NCBI GenBank assembly: GCA_965116155.1
Contig: OZ220488.1
Span: 1,547,224-1,611,223 of the forward strand
Reading direction: 5' to 3'
Length of the DNA: 64,000 bases
DNA from: G965116155 sp965116155
GTDB lineage: Bacteria > Bdellovibrionota > Bdellovibrionia > Bdellovibrionales > UBA1609
Every line of letters starts with the position of its first letter. The stretch's first letter is position 1. Shown piece after piece: positions 50,184-57,991 of this stretch. The notes below the pieces were generated by a model. The model searched no databases and was not told where the DNA came from. It saw nothing but the letters and a program-made list of their open reading frames with translations. A program made the position numbers and the translations under genes.

Positions 50184-51180
50184 TGTGCCGGGAAAGATTT
50201 TTTTGCTGGGCGAGTACCATGTGCTTATGGGTGGCGCGGCGTGGCTTATTAGTATGGCGCCGGGGTTTAGTTTAACACTCAGGCCCGCTACATCGGGCGA
50301 AGGGAGTGGTGTGTGCCTTGGTGCCTGGGGAAGCTCCAAGAACAATACAGACAAGGGCGCAGGTATAAAAGGCGCGGCGGCGGGGTTTTTAAAAGAGCAT
50401 GCTAAGTTTTTTAAAGCTTTGCGTTTAAGTTTTCGCTCGCATTGCGGCACAAAAGGAGGCCTTGGGAGCTCTAGCGCGGCTTTTGTGCTGCTGTATGCGG
50501 CATATGTACTGCACCAAAACAAGTGGCATGGGGGTGAGGGGTTTTTGCAAAAGTTTTTATCTCCCAATGTGCTAAGTGCTATGTTTAAAAGTTATCAAAA
50601 GCATAGCACGCCGCGTGCGCCGCTGCCGGAGGGTTTTTTGTACTGCGCGAGTGGTGCGGATGCTATATGCCAGGCTTTGGGTTTGAGTATCGAGCATCAT
50701 AGCAGTGAGTATGGGCATAACAAGAGTCACTGCCAAGAGCCTTTGTCTGGTGGTTTTGCTGGGGGTGGGTTTTTGCCTTTGCCGCGCGGGGCGCAGCTAG
50801 TTTACTTTAAAGCTGCGGAGCACGGGCTTAAATACCGGAGCATGCCATGCTCTTTTCAGGCGCAGTTTATGCTAACGGGTTTAAAGGTGCCAACGCATGG
50901 GCATATAAAAGAGCTATTACTAGACACCAAGCTGTGCCAAGCGCTGCGCGATAGGCACTCGTTTTGGGAGCAAAAAGCGCAGTGTTGGTTTAAAACCCTC
51001 ACTGCTCCTGTGGTGTCTTTAGCGCCGCTGCGCATGCATGTGCAAGAGTTTCAGCGCAGCCTTTTAGAGCTTGGTCTGTTGCACCCGCATAGTATTAAGC
51101 TCATGCGCGATTGTGCCGCGCCTCCCTATGTCCTTAAGGGCTGCGGCGCACAAGGCGCCGACGTTATATTAAAGTGCTAG
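50152..51180 (+). CDS. GHMP kinase (mevalonate or phosphomevalonate kinase)
   Basis: A 342-residue GHMP-superfamily kinase. SVPGKIFLLGEYHVLMGGAA is motif 1; GTKGGLGSSSAAF is the glycine/serine phosphate loop; motif 3 near the C-terminus reads LKGCGAQGADVILK. The context after fni-mvaA indicates mevalonate or phosphomevalonate phosphorylation; the GEYHVLMGG form does not decide which. The second kinase and the diphosphomevalonate decarboxylase must be elsewhere. The start overlaps mvaA by 32 bases; the last codons and TAG lie in a family 1 repeat end (TTAAAGTGCTAG). Confidence 0.85.
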   Translation: MLKNSQYITLSVPGKIFLLGEYHVLMGGAAWLISMAPGFSLTLRPATSGEGSGVCLGAWGSSKNNTDKGAGIKGAAAGFLKEHAKFFKALRLSFRSHCGTKGGLGSSSAAFVLLYAAYVLHQNKWHGGEGFLQKFLSPNVLSAMFKSYQKHSTPRAPLPEGFLYCASGADAICQALGLSIEHHSSEYGHNKSHCQEPLSGGFAGGGFLPLPRGAQLVYFKAAEHGLKYRSMPCSFQAQFMLTGLKVPTHGHIKELLLDTKLCQALRDRHSFWEQKAQCWFKTLTAPVVSLAPLRMHVQEFQRSLLELGLLHPHSIKLMRDCAAPPYVLKGCGAQGADVILKC

Positions 51181-51350
51181 CCACATGCTCTGGGCAAGAA
51201 CGCAGTCTCCAGTGTAGCCCCTTGCAAAAGGGGCGGCCACGCTGGAGACCAGTGACCCACAGAGCATGTGGCGGCCTATAAGGCTACTACGCGCCTGTAG
51301 CGATAGGCGATCAGGCCTATCGCGACCACTCTCGCGCCAAAGCTCCGTGC
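51174..51350. repeat. Family 1 repeat, copy with CCACATGCTCTGGG arms
   Basis: GTGCTAG (51174-51180) closes the kinase gene. Arm 51181-51194 CCACATGCTCTGGG pairs with 51256-51271 CCCACAGAGCATGTGG, with a two-base bulge; an inner GTCTCCAG...CTGGAGAC stem encloses CCCCTTGCAAAAGGGG. Then come CGGCCTATAAGG, a CGATAGGC...GCCTATCG hairpin and CCAAAGCTCCGTGCATTG, the end module. Confidence 0.9.
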
Positions 51351-51354
51351 ATTG

Positions 51355-51516
51355 TGTAGATCAAGGTCAGTAATGCCGCCTGCGGCCGGGCCTTATTGGT
51401 TGTGATAGACCCAGGCGTGACCTGACCTGCCAGATTGGCTTAACGCCATGGACGCCTTGAGTATGAAGCGTCCGTCTCCAGTGTAGCACCACGCATTGAG
51501 CAAGTCCCGCACGCCA
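51355..51516 (+). ncRNA. Candidate structured RNA before a strong terminator
   Basis: Between two family 1 copies lies unique-looking sequence without an open frame: AAGGTCAGTAATGCCGCCTG continues with CGGCCGGGCCTTATTGG, where AATGCCGCC...GGCCTTATT can fold back; GGTCAG pairs with CTGACC further on, and GGCGTGACC/GGACGCCTTGAG stretches give more stems. It ends at an intrinsic terminator. The last 40 bases (GTCTCCAGTGTAGC..., GCATTGAG) are repeat fragments, so it could also be a scrambled repeat. It does not match the consensus of SRP RNA, tmRNA, 6S or RNase P as I know them. Confidence 0.35.
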
Positions 51517-51517
51517 C

Positions 51518-51550
51518 AAAAAAGCCCAAGACAAAGCTTGGGCTTTTTTA
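51518..51550 (+). terminator. Intrinsic terminator
   Basis: AAAAAAGCCCAAG (51518-51530), a short loop, then CTTGGGCTTTTTT (51537-51549). The stem is a perfect nine or more base pairs with a T-run on the plus strand and a matching A-run before it, so it can end transcripts from both directions. It lies downstream of the mevalonate operon. Confidence 0.9.
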
Positions 51551-51559
51551 AAATAGAGC

Positions 51560-51730
51560 TTTACTAGCGCTCTGATGCCTACGCACTTCGCTACAGGCTC
51601 ATAGCAGCTTCATAGGTCGCAAAATTCTCTGTAAGACGCTTGGCACCCTGATGATCGCCCCTTTCAGAGGCTATCAGGATGCCGACGCTTTGCTTCAGAG
51701 AATTTTACTAGCGCTCTGATGCCTACGCAC
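51560..51730. repeat. Family 1 repeat bracketed by a 27-bp direct repeat
   Basis: TTTACTAGCGCTCTGATGCC + TACGCAC occurs at 51560-51586 and at 51704-51730. The second copy includes the stop codon end of the 51723 gene. Between them is a family 1 copy with arms 51619-51631 GCAAAATTCTCTG and 51696-51708 CAGAGAATTTTAC and the loop CACCCTGATG...CATCAGG type stem. The direct repeat contains gene 3' sequence as well as repeat sequence, so a whole gene-end/repeat unit was duplicated. Confidence 0.88.
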
Positions 51731-52259
51731 CCAAGGTTACACAGTTGTTTTCAACAAGCTGCGCTCCCACACCGGGCTCTAGGCCTGCTGCTTGTTCTGC
51801 CGCTTCAACAGTTCCACCGCTCAAGTAGCCGCGGGTGAATGACACCGTGTTTTTGGCCACACCTACACTAGCACTTAGAAGAGCGCAAGCGTTTTGCCAA
51901 ACCACTTTGCCAGCATCTTGAGCTTGTGTAATTATTGATTTGCCATGGTTGCCAACAAGAGAGGTGTCGCAAGTGGATTCCGAGTCGCCTTGAACCCCTG
52001 CGCCCATAGCCTGGTTGGCTGCCTGGTTCTTACCGGTAATGCTCGTAACTCCAGCAGCACCAGCGCCTACAAAGTTTGCCGCAGAACTCGTTCCAGCCTT
52101 GACGGTGGGAGCCAGCCTTACAGCACCTTTTACACCTTGTTTGAGCACTTGCTTCGCAACAGGCTTAGCCACCTCTTTAGCCACTTGATTGGCCTGACTA
52201 AAGGCTTGGGCGCCCAAAATTAAACAAAAAACAGATAATGCAATAGATAGTCTGCGCAC
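51723..52259 (-). CDS. Small secreted protein, Ala/Gly-rich
   Basis: A 178-residue protein with a signal peptide (LSIALSVFCLILGAQAFS) and a low-complexity Ala/Gly/Val/Lys mature part starting QVAKEVAKPVAKQVLKQGVK, with three cysteines (STCDTSLVG, QNACALLSA, ENNCVTLG). I do not recognise it. The VAKxVAKP repeat suggests an amphipathic helix that could bind membranes or nucleic acid. Its stop codon TAG is read through CTACGCAC next to a family 1 end. Upstream, at 52301-52338, a hairpin lies in the likely leader. Confidence 0.65.
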   Translation of the reverse strand: MRRLSIALSVFCLILGAQAFSQANQVAKEVAKPVAKQVLKQGVKGAVRLAPTVKAGTSSAANFVGAGAAGVTSITGKNQAANQAMGAGVQGDSESTCDTSLVGNHGKSIITQAQDAGKVVWQNACALLSASVGVAKNTVSFTRGYLSGGTVEAAEQAAGLEPGVGAQLVENNCVTLGA

Positions 52260-52300
52260 GGTGTGTCTCCTTGTAGTTAAAAATTTTCTGTTAGTATTAG

Positions 52301-52376
52301 CTCATTCGCTGCGTGCCGCTTAGCCCAAGCGAATGAGTGCATTTAAACACATTCGTGGGCGGCAGGCAGTGACCAG
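52301..52376. promoter_or_regulatory. Hairpin-forming leader region of the 51723 gene
   Basis: CTCATTCGCT (52301-52310) pairs with AGCGAATGAG (52329-52338), and a second CACATTCGTGGGCGGCAGGCAGTG segment repeats part of it. It lies 40 bases upstream of the minus-strand start at 52259, so it would be in the mRNA leader or promoter. TATAAT-like sequences on the minus strand near 52413-52422 could be the -10 box. The gap 52260-52527 holds nothing else I can support. Confidence 0.4.
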
Positions 52377-52527
52377 AATCTGCCATCAAAATTGGCTCCA
52401 ATCAAGCCCTATGTATAAATTATAAGACTTTTTTTGGCTCAGCGCGTTTATACTGACTGCCTAGTATGCCTAGCAAATAAATGAAATGGCAAACAGCAAA
52501 AGCCGTGCCAAGGCCGGCATGCGTGGC

Positions 52528-53937
52528 CTACAAGGCCTTTAAGGCCCTGCCCGCCCCGTAGGCGGTGCCTACAGCTAAAAATCCCGGCAAACTGGCAAAA
52601 GCGTATTGGGAGAGGCCCATTTTGGTCCAAGCAATCACCACAAAAAAGCCCAATAGAGCCAAAAAAATGCCCCCATTTTCTGTAAGCGGTGCGTTAAAAA
52701 GCCGCAACAGCAATAGGCTGCCAATGCTTACTCCAAGTCCCGAATAGGCAAAGGTTACAAGCTCAAAAATATTCCCCCCTCCCCAAGCGGCCAAAAGCGC
52801 GCTCAAAATAGCAAAACTAACAGTGCCTATTTTGGCGCCCCGCAAAGAGGTGCTGGGAGGCTCGGGAAAATCCCGCATCAACGACGCCGAGCAGCTTAAA
52901 ATTTGCGAATCCGCTGTAGACAAGGTGGCAGAAAAAGCCCCCGCCAGCACCACACCCACCGCCACAGCAGGCAGTAAGGCCTTGGCGGTTAAAAACAAAC
53001 TGTGCTCTGCATCAAAATTGGTGATCTCTCCTAAAACCATGCGTGTGCAAAGCCCTGCAAGCACGAACACCAAGCTAAACACAAACTCAAAGGCGTAGTT
53101 GGCGGCAATGAATTTTTTAACATCGGATTTTTCTTTTAGCGCCATAGTGCGTACCAGCATATGGGGCTGCCCCATAGCGCAACATCCAATACTAAGGCTG
53201 CCCAAAAAATACACCACCAGCCCCCATGGTCCACCGAAGGATAAATTTTGCGGAAACAAACTCGCATAATCCGCATTGGGTGCATTTTGCACAAAAGCGG
53301 CCCACGTGCCCTCTAAGCCACCAAACTTTATAAGCGTGTACACCAGCACCATGCTAAGGCTTACTAGCATAAGCAGCACTTGCACCACATCGGTCCACAT
53401 AGAAGCCCTTATGCCACCCGACCAGCAGTAAAACACCACGACACCAAGGCTGATTAACACCCCCACATAGGCCGGGTAGCCCAAAGCAACCTCCAAGGCC
53501 TTGCCTCCGGCTTTCATTTGTGCGGCGGCGTAGACGCTTAAAAAAAACACCGTCAAAAATCCGATCACACGCCTTAAGCGCACGCGGTTCTCTCCATGCC
53601 AAAAGGTCATAAGCTCCGCAATGCTAAGGGCCCAGCCTCCATGGTTAAACTCTTGTACCCGAGTGGTTATAAAATAAAAAATCACATAATAGCCCATAAG
53701 GCCCAAGGTCAGCCATAGCACGGCCGTGCCTTGGGTGTAGGCCACTCCCATAAAACCCACAAAGACATAACCGCTAAACTTAGAAGCCGTGCTCGACAAA
53801 GCCAGCACATAGGGCGACACGCTTTGGGTGGCTAAAAAATAATCCACCTCCGAACCACGGCTTTTGCGGGTGGCCCCATAGCCAATGCCACAGGTTACTA
53901 GAATAAAAAACAATAAAAAACTAAGCTCTAAACCCAT
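52528..53937 (-). CDS. Sodium:solute symporter (SSS/PutP family)
   Basis: A 469-residue protein with about 13 membrane helices and the SSS-family marks: YFLATQSVSPYVLALSSTAS in helix 1-2 with the sodium-site Ser/Ala region, FYCWSGGIRASMWTDVVQVL, and GVVLAGAFSATLSTADSQIL (helix 8 Ser/Thr sodium ligands). It couples sodium entry to uptake of a small solute. The closest style is proline/pantothenate-type carriers, but the substrate cannot be read. It stands alone on the minus strand. Confidence 0.9.
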   Translation of the reverse strand: MGLELSFLLFFILVTCGIGYGATRKSRGSEVDYFLATQSVSPYVLALSSTASKFSGYVFVGFMGVAYTQGTAVLWLTLGLMGYYVIFYFITTRVQEFNHGGWALSIAELMTFWHGENRVRLRRVIGFLTVFFLSVYAAAQMKAGGKALEVALGYPAYVGVLISLGVVVFYCWSGGIRASMWTDVVQVLLMLVSLSMVLVYTLIKFGGLEGTWAAFVQNAPNADYASLFPQNLSFGGPWGLVVYFLGSLSIGCCAMGQPHMLVRTMALKEKSDVKKFIAANYAFEFVFSLVFVLAGLCTRMVLGEITNFDAEHSLFLTAKALLPAVAVGVVLAGAFSATLSTADSQILSCSASLMRDFPEPPSTSLRGAKIGTVSFAILSALLAAWGGGNIFELVTFAYSGLGVSIGSLLLLRLFNAPLTENGGIFLALLGFFVVIAWTKMGLSQYAFASLPGFLAVGTAYGAGRALKAL

Positions 53938-53949
53938 TGCATCTCCACT

Positions 53950-54020
53950 TGCACATAGCTTTTACGGACCTCTGGTCGCCTTGGGCTTAAAGATCGCCCA
54001 AGCGTCCCGCAGAATGTTGG
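53950..54020. repeat. Family 1 remnant
   Basis: GCTTTTACGGACCTCTGGTCGCC and TTGGGCTTAAAGATCGCCCAA correspond to the end module with its hairpin, directly followed by GCGTCCCGCAGAATGTTGGG, the inner right arm of the 23722 copy type, and TTAGTCC. The left arm is missing. It sits between the symporter and FKBP genes. Confidence 0.7.
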
Positions 54021-54021
54021 G

Positions 54022-54726
54022 TTAGTCCTTTACAATGCCCAAAAGCTCCACCTCAAAGTGCAGCACAGAGTTGGCCGGTATTTTGCGTTGGGCACGCGCG
54101 CCATAGCCCAAGCTGGGCGGCAGCCAGAGCTCCCATTTTTCGCCCACACGCATAGCCTGCAAAGCCTCCTGCCAACCTTTTATTACCGCCTTAAGCGGAA
54201 ACTCCGCCGGTTGCCCCCGCTCTACAGAGCTGTCAAATACCTCGCCACTTGTGAGCTTGCCCACATAATGCACACGCACTTTGTCTGTAAGCTTTGGCTT
54301 TTGGCCCTTGTTAGCTCCTTTTACCACCTTGTACTGCAGACCAGAGTCTGTACTCACCACACCGGGTTGAGATTTATTTTGTTCCATAAATGCCTTCGCT
54401 TTTTCTAAATTGCCCTCGGACTCTGCTTGAAATTTTTGTGCGCGTTCTTCATTGGCTTTTTGAAAAGCTTGCTTGGTTTGCTCCTCACTTATGCGTGAGT
54501 CTTTACCCTCAAGTGCGTCTCTAGCCCCTTGTGCAAAAGCCTTAGCATCTAAAGAGCTTTCAGATTTTAAACTTTGCCCAATCTGGTGCCCCATAGCATA
54601 GCTGTACTGCTGCTTATGCTGGCTCAAATCTACTTGAGCGCTGCAAGCTATAAGGCTTAACACCCCTCCTAGAACTCCCAAGGTTTTAATTATTAACGGC
54701 ATTACTGGTAGTGGAACTATTGGCAT
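54022..54726 (-). CDS. FKBP-type peptidyl-prolyl isomerase lipoprotein (FkpA/Mip-like)
   Basis: A 234-residue protein with a lipoprotein signal (GVLGGVLSLIAC, Cys at about 28), an N-terminal helical dimerisation domain (YSYAMGHQIGQSLKSESSLD, a long helix to about 120) and a C-terminal FKBP domain (KVRVHYVGKLTSGEVFDSSV, FPLKAVIKGWQEALQAMRVG, LGYGARAQRKIPANSVLHFE). All main FKBP contact residues are visible. It speeds proline isomerisation during folding of envelope proteins; Mip-like members promote intracellular growth in some pathogens. The start could also be at the second Met (54702). Confidence 0.93.
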   Translation of the reverse strand: MPIVPLPVMPLIIKTLGVLGGVLSLIACSAQVDLSQHKQQYSYAMGHQIGQSLKSESSLDAKAFAQGARDALEGKDSRISEEQTKQAFQKANEERAQKFQAESEGNLEKAKAFMEQNKSQPGVVSTDSGLQYKVVKGANKGQKPKLTDKVRVHYVGKLTSGEVFDSSVERGQPAEFPLKAVIKGWQEALQAMRVGEKWELWLPPSLGYGARAQRKIPANSVLHFEVELLGIVKD

Positions 54727-54796
54727 TGTTTTAGACTCCTTATTTGTTTAACTGTTGTGTGTGATCTGTTGCGGCCTTTGTAGTTATGCCATCAGC

Positions 54797-56824
54797 TTAT
54801 GCCATTTGGCTGAGTTTTAGAGCAACTTTCTGTGCCACACTACGGGCATCCATGCCGTGCTGCACGTAAAGCTCTTTAGCTGTATAAGCACTACGTCCCA
54901 CAGTATTGCTAGCAGCCCCCAGAGACAAGCACTTAAAACAAACTCCCCGCTGCAAAAGTGCATGCGACACAAAACTGCCCATGCCGTGCACGAGCATGTG
55001 ATCCTCTAAACTCACCAGTAGCTGCGTGGTTTTGAGCTCTTCTGCCAGTGGTGTGAGATCCGAGCAATTAATGCCGCTAATGTTCCACACGGAGCCTGGT
55101 ATGCCGCGTTCTGATAAAATGCCAAAAGCTTGAGTTGCTTCTTTTAGCATAGGGCCCGTTGCTAAAAGGCTGTAACGTGGAGCAGGGGAGCTTAGCACGG
55201 GCTGCAGCGCACGCAACTTGTATGTGGCATTTTTTGCGTAGTGGGCGCACGCGGTTTCGCGCCCTAAAAAAAACAAATAACTCTTAGGCACATGGCCTGC
55301 TGCGCGCGCGCGGGCAAACTCCTCCACAGCTTGTAGTAAAAGTTCCTGCGCCTCGCCAGAGCAACTTAAACTATAAACTTCTTGCATGGGCCAAGCTAAA
55401 TTAAAGTACGCCAGTGCCTGGTGCGAAGCACCATCGGCCGCATCTTGAAAGCCTGCATGCGAAAACACCCCAATCACGGGAGCCTGAGACAATGTGCCCA
55501 TGAATAAAGGCAAAGCTCCTTTGGTAGTAGCAAACTGTGCAAAGCTGTCCACTACTGGGATAAATCCCTGCTTCGAAAAACCCACCCCCACAGAAACCAT
55601 ATTAGCCTCGCACACTCCCACATCAAATGCTCTCTCGGGGTAGGTTTTTCTAAAAGCCCCCACGCCGGTTGAGCCCGGCAGATCAGCCGAAATAGAAACC
55701 ACCCCATACCCCTTTTGTGCGGCCTCTATTAAGGCCCTCCCTATGCCGGCTTGGGTTTTTTCGTGCTTAGTGGCAGATTTTTTGGCAGCAGGTGCTGCTG
55801 CAGTAAAAGTTTCTGCGCGCGCGATTAGGTCATCCCTCCAGCTGGCAAGCTCCTTTGGCAGCTGGGGGCAGAGCTTGCTCAAAAATTCCGTAAGCTCTGA
55901 TGCGCGTTTTAATGGAAAACCATGCCCTCCTGCCGCAGCCTTGGTACAAGCCTCAGAGCCGTAGCCTTTTATAGTGTGTGCCCAAATGGCCTGCGGCTTT
56001 AAGCTGCTACAGGCCTCTTTGTGAGCGGCTTCTATACTTTGGGCACAGTGTTGTAAATTGTGGGGATTTTTTAGTTCGCGCAGCTGCCAGCCTAGAGTTT
56101 TAAGGCTTAAAAAACTGGGCGCCATATCATAGGCCTCGCCCATAGGGCCGGAGAGTTTTTTTTTGTTATCACTAATAATCAGCACAAAAGGGCCCACTTG
56201 CCCCTTTTTGGCCAAACCCGCAATAGCTGCCAAAGCCTCGCGCGCCTCACCCTCCATAGCGCCACCATCCGACAAAAAACAAAACACCGCGCGCTTTGTG
56301 CCCTTGCAACGCTCGGCCATAGCGAGGCCTTGCGCCTGTGGCAGAGCGGAACCCAAAGGGCCATTGCTTATACCGACACACTGGGGCAGTGCCGCGGCCT
56401 CTGCGTGCCCCGTTAAAGGGCTGTTAATAGACCGGAACCCGCGGCAGTCTTTTAAGCGAATCCCCCAATCTCCCACAGCACGCATAGCGTAGAAAATATT
56501 TTCGCAATGCCCTGCGTCGTTAACCAGGTGAAACATCTCGGCCCAAGGTGCGGAGTGCTTTTTTGCCGTAAAAAGCATATAACCCGCTACGGAGCTCACG
56601 AGTTCGGCTAAGGCCGAAGGCCCTCCAAAATGACTCGCCGCTCCACCCAAGGCGGCTTCCATATCCATAAGGGCTAAAATCGCGCGCATGGTGCTAGGAT
56701 CCGGGGCTTCACACGGCCCATGGGAGAGGGTGATTTTTTGTGTCCACCTCCACTTAGGGTGCTGGATATTAAGAGGATTTTCCAGTTTTAGGGCCTCAAG
56801 GTTTGGGGGGTGCGGCGCAGCCAT
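54797..56824 (-). CDS. tkt: Transketolase
   Basis: A 675-residue thiamine diphosphate enzyme. The N-terminal half has HLVNDAGHCENIFYAMRAVG, TGHAEAAALPQCVGISNGPL and the cofactor motif FLSDGGAMEGEAREAL (GDG-like, here DGG) with ISDNKKKL; the pyrimidine domain starts near 360 (GVVSISADLPGSTGVGAF, FDVGVCEANMVSVGVGFSKQ). It moves two-carbon units in the pentose phosphate pathway. The motif order resembles the shorter archaeal-type and TktA/B-like single-chain group. SNGPLGSALPQAQGLAMAER supports full length. The tail reads KELYVQHGMDARSVAQKVAL. Confidence 0.88.
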   Translation of the reverse strand: MAAPHPPNLEALKLENPLNIQHPKWRWTQKITLSHGPCEAPDPSTMRAILALMDMEAALGGAASHFGGPSALAELVSSVAGYMLFTAKKHSAPWAEMFHLVNDAGHCENIFYAMRAVGDWGIRLKDCRGFRSINSPLTGHAEAAALPQCVGISNGPLGSALPQAQGLAMAERCKGTKRAVFCFLSDGGAMEGEAREALAAIAGLAKKGQVGPFVLIISDNKKKLSGPMGEAYDMAPSFLSLKTLGWQLRELKNPHNLQHCAQSIEAAHKEACSSLKPQAIWAHTIKGYGSEACTKAAAGGHGFPLKRASELTEFLSKLCPQLPKELASWRDDLIARAETFTAAAPAAKKSATKHEKTQAGIGRALIEAAQKGYGVVSISADLPGSTGVGAFRKTYPERAFDVGVCEANMVSVGVGFSKQGFIPVVDSFAQFATTKGALPLFMGTLSQAPVIGVFSHAGFQDAADGASHQALAYFNLAWPMQEVYSLSCSGEAQELLLQAVEEFARARAAGHVPKSYLFFLGRETACAHYAKNATYKLRALQPVLSSPAPRYSLLATGPMLKEATQAFGILSERGIPGSVWNISGINCSDLTPLAEELKTTQLLVSLEDHMLVHGMGSFVSHALLQRGVCFKCLSLGAASNTVGRSAYTAKELYVQHGMDARSVAQKVALKLSQMA

Positions 56825-56861
56825 GGTATATATTTATAGCATAAGGGAGTTTTAGGGTGCC

Positions 56862-56950
56862 ACCGTTACAGTCACAACAGCTACGGTCACAACAGCTACA
56901 GTCACAGCAGCCCCCTTGGCATTGGCAACAGCAGTGGCGGCAGTTACAGG
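56862..56950. repeat. Short CACAACAGCTACRGT tandem repeats before add
   Basis: TACAGTCACAACAGC/TACGGTCACAACAGC/TACAGTCACAGCAGC are three 15-base copies at 56870-56914, followed by looser CAGCAGTGGCGGCAG sequence. They lie between tkt (minus) and add (plus) and therefore in the divergent promoter region. They are also in frame with add but without a start codon before them. Confidence 0.75.
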
Positions 56951-56959
56951 AATCATAAA

Positions 56960-57991
56960 TTGTTACAACCACCAGAGTCACAGGCGCCACCCACTTTACC
57001 CATCTATAAAGGCCCACGGGTGGAGCTGCACCGCCATTTTGAGCTGAGCGTGCCGGTGGATACTTTGTGCCGGCAAGCTAAAGCGGTTTTGGGTTTAGAG
57101 CGGGAGGCCTTTTTAGAGCAATATCTTATTACCAAGCCTTTTAAAAGTTTGGGCGAGGCTTTGGAGAAGTTTTTAATTATAAAAAAACTCTTAAACTCTT
57201 ACGAAACCCTAAGCGCATTTAGTTTTGAAGCTTGCAAGCATGCCTACACCCAAGAGGGTGTGCAGTTGCTAGAGCTTAGGTACGCGCCGAGCTTTGTGCA
57301 GCAAGACACCCCTATGGATTACTCTGGCATACACCAGGCCATTTTAAAGGGGGTGCGGCAGGCCGAGCGCACATACCCTATGGTGGTGGGCTTGGTTGCA
57401 ATTTTGCAGCGCATTTTGCCGCTTAAGCAAAACGCTTCTGTTATGGACTTTGTGCTAGAGCATAAAGAGGACTTTGTGGGAGTAGATTTGGCCGATAACG
57501 AGGAGGGCTTTGAGCCACGCCCTTTTGCGCCTTTGTTCAAAAAAGCGCGCGTGGCGGGCTTAGGGGTAAGCGTACATGCGGGCGAGATCCCCACGCCTCG
57601 CTCGCCTTCTTATGTGCGTGATGCAATTGAGCATTTGCATGCCCAGCGCATAGGCCATGGGGTGCAAAGTTATAGAGATCCTAGTGTTTTGGAGCTGCTG
57701 GTACAACAAAATATTCCCCTAGAGATTTGCCCTGTGAGCAATTATTTAACGGGGGCCTGTGCCAGTGTGGCCCAGCACCCGATAAGAAAGATCATGGAAA
57801 AAGGCGTAAAAGTCAGCATCAATACCGATGACCCGAGCATTTTTAACACTTCGCTCGACAAGGAGTACCAGCTGCTGCAACTGCACCATGGCTTTAGCGT
57901 TAAAGAGCTGCAACTGTGTAACCAAGTGGCCTGGGAGCACAGCTTTGTGCCAGATTCTAAAAAACAAAAACTGCATATCCAGTGGTCGTAG
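56960..57991 (+). CDS. add: Adenosine deaminase
   Basis: A 343-residue zinc enzyme that deaminates adenosine to inosine. ELHRHFELS gives the HxH zinc pair near residue 23, VSVHAGE the third His and Glu (about 204-208), RIGHGVQ the catalytic His (about 228), and INTDDPSIFN the Asp pair (about 285). The substrate-side Gly of the usual LHxHLDGS reads FELS here, a change that could affect specificity. Start TTG 56960 with AGGA at 56948-56951; no ATG is available. Its stop is directly followed by ATG of thrS. Confidence 0.9.
   Translation: MLQPPESQAPPTLPIYKGPRVELHRHFELSVPVDTLCRQAKAVLGLEREAFLEQYLITKPFKSLGEALEKFLIIKKLLNSYETLSAFSFEACKHAYTQEGVQLLELRYAPSFVQQDTPMDYSGIHQAILKGVRQAERTYPMVVGLVAILQRILPLKQNASVMDFVLEHKEDFVGVDLADNEEGFEPRPFAPLFKKARVAGLGVSVHAGEIPTPRSPSYVRDAIEHLHAQRIGHGVQSYRDPSVLELLVQQNIPLEICPVSNYLTGACASVAQHPIRKIMEKGVKVSINTDDPSIFNTSLDKEYQLLQLHHGFSVKELQLCNQVAWEHSFVPDSKKQKLHIQWS

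Noticed and set aside
51355..51550. SRP RNA, tmRNA, 6S RNA or RNase P RNA
   Set aside because: AGGTCAGG-like and GC-rich stems caught the eye, but the conserved SRP GGAAG tetraloop region, tmRNA tag/acceptor, 6S bubble and RNase P core motifs are not present.
56796..57017. Cysteine-rich minus-strand frame before add
   Set aside because: The Cys-rich look comes from the tandem repeats read in antisense; it overlaps the starts of tkt and add and has no ribosome-binding site.
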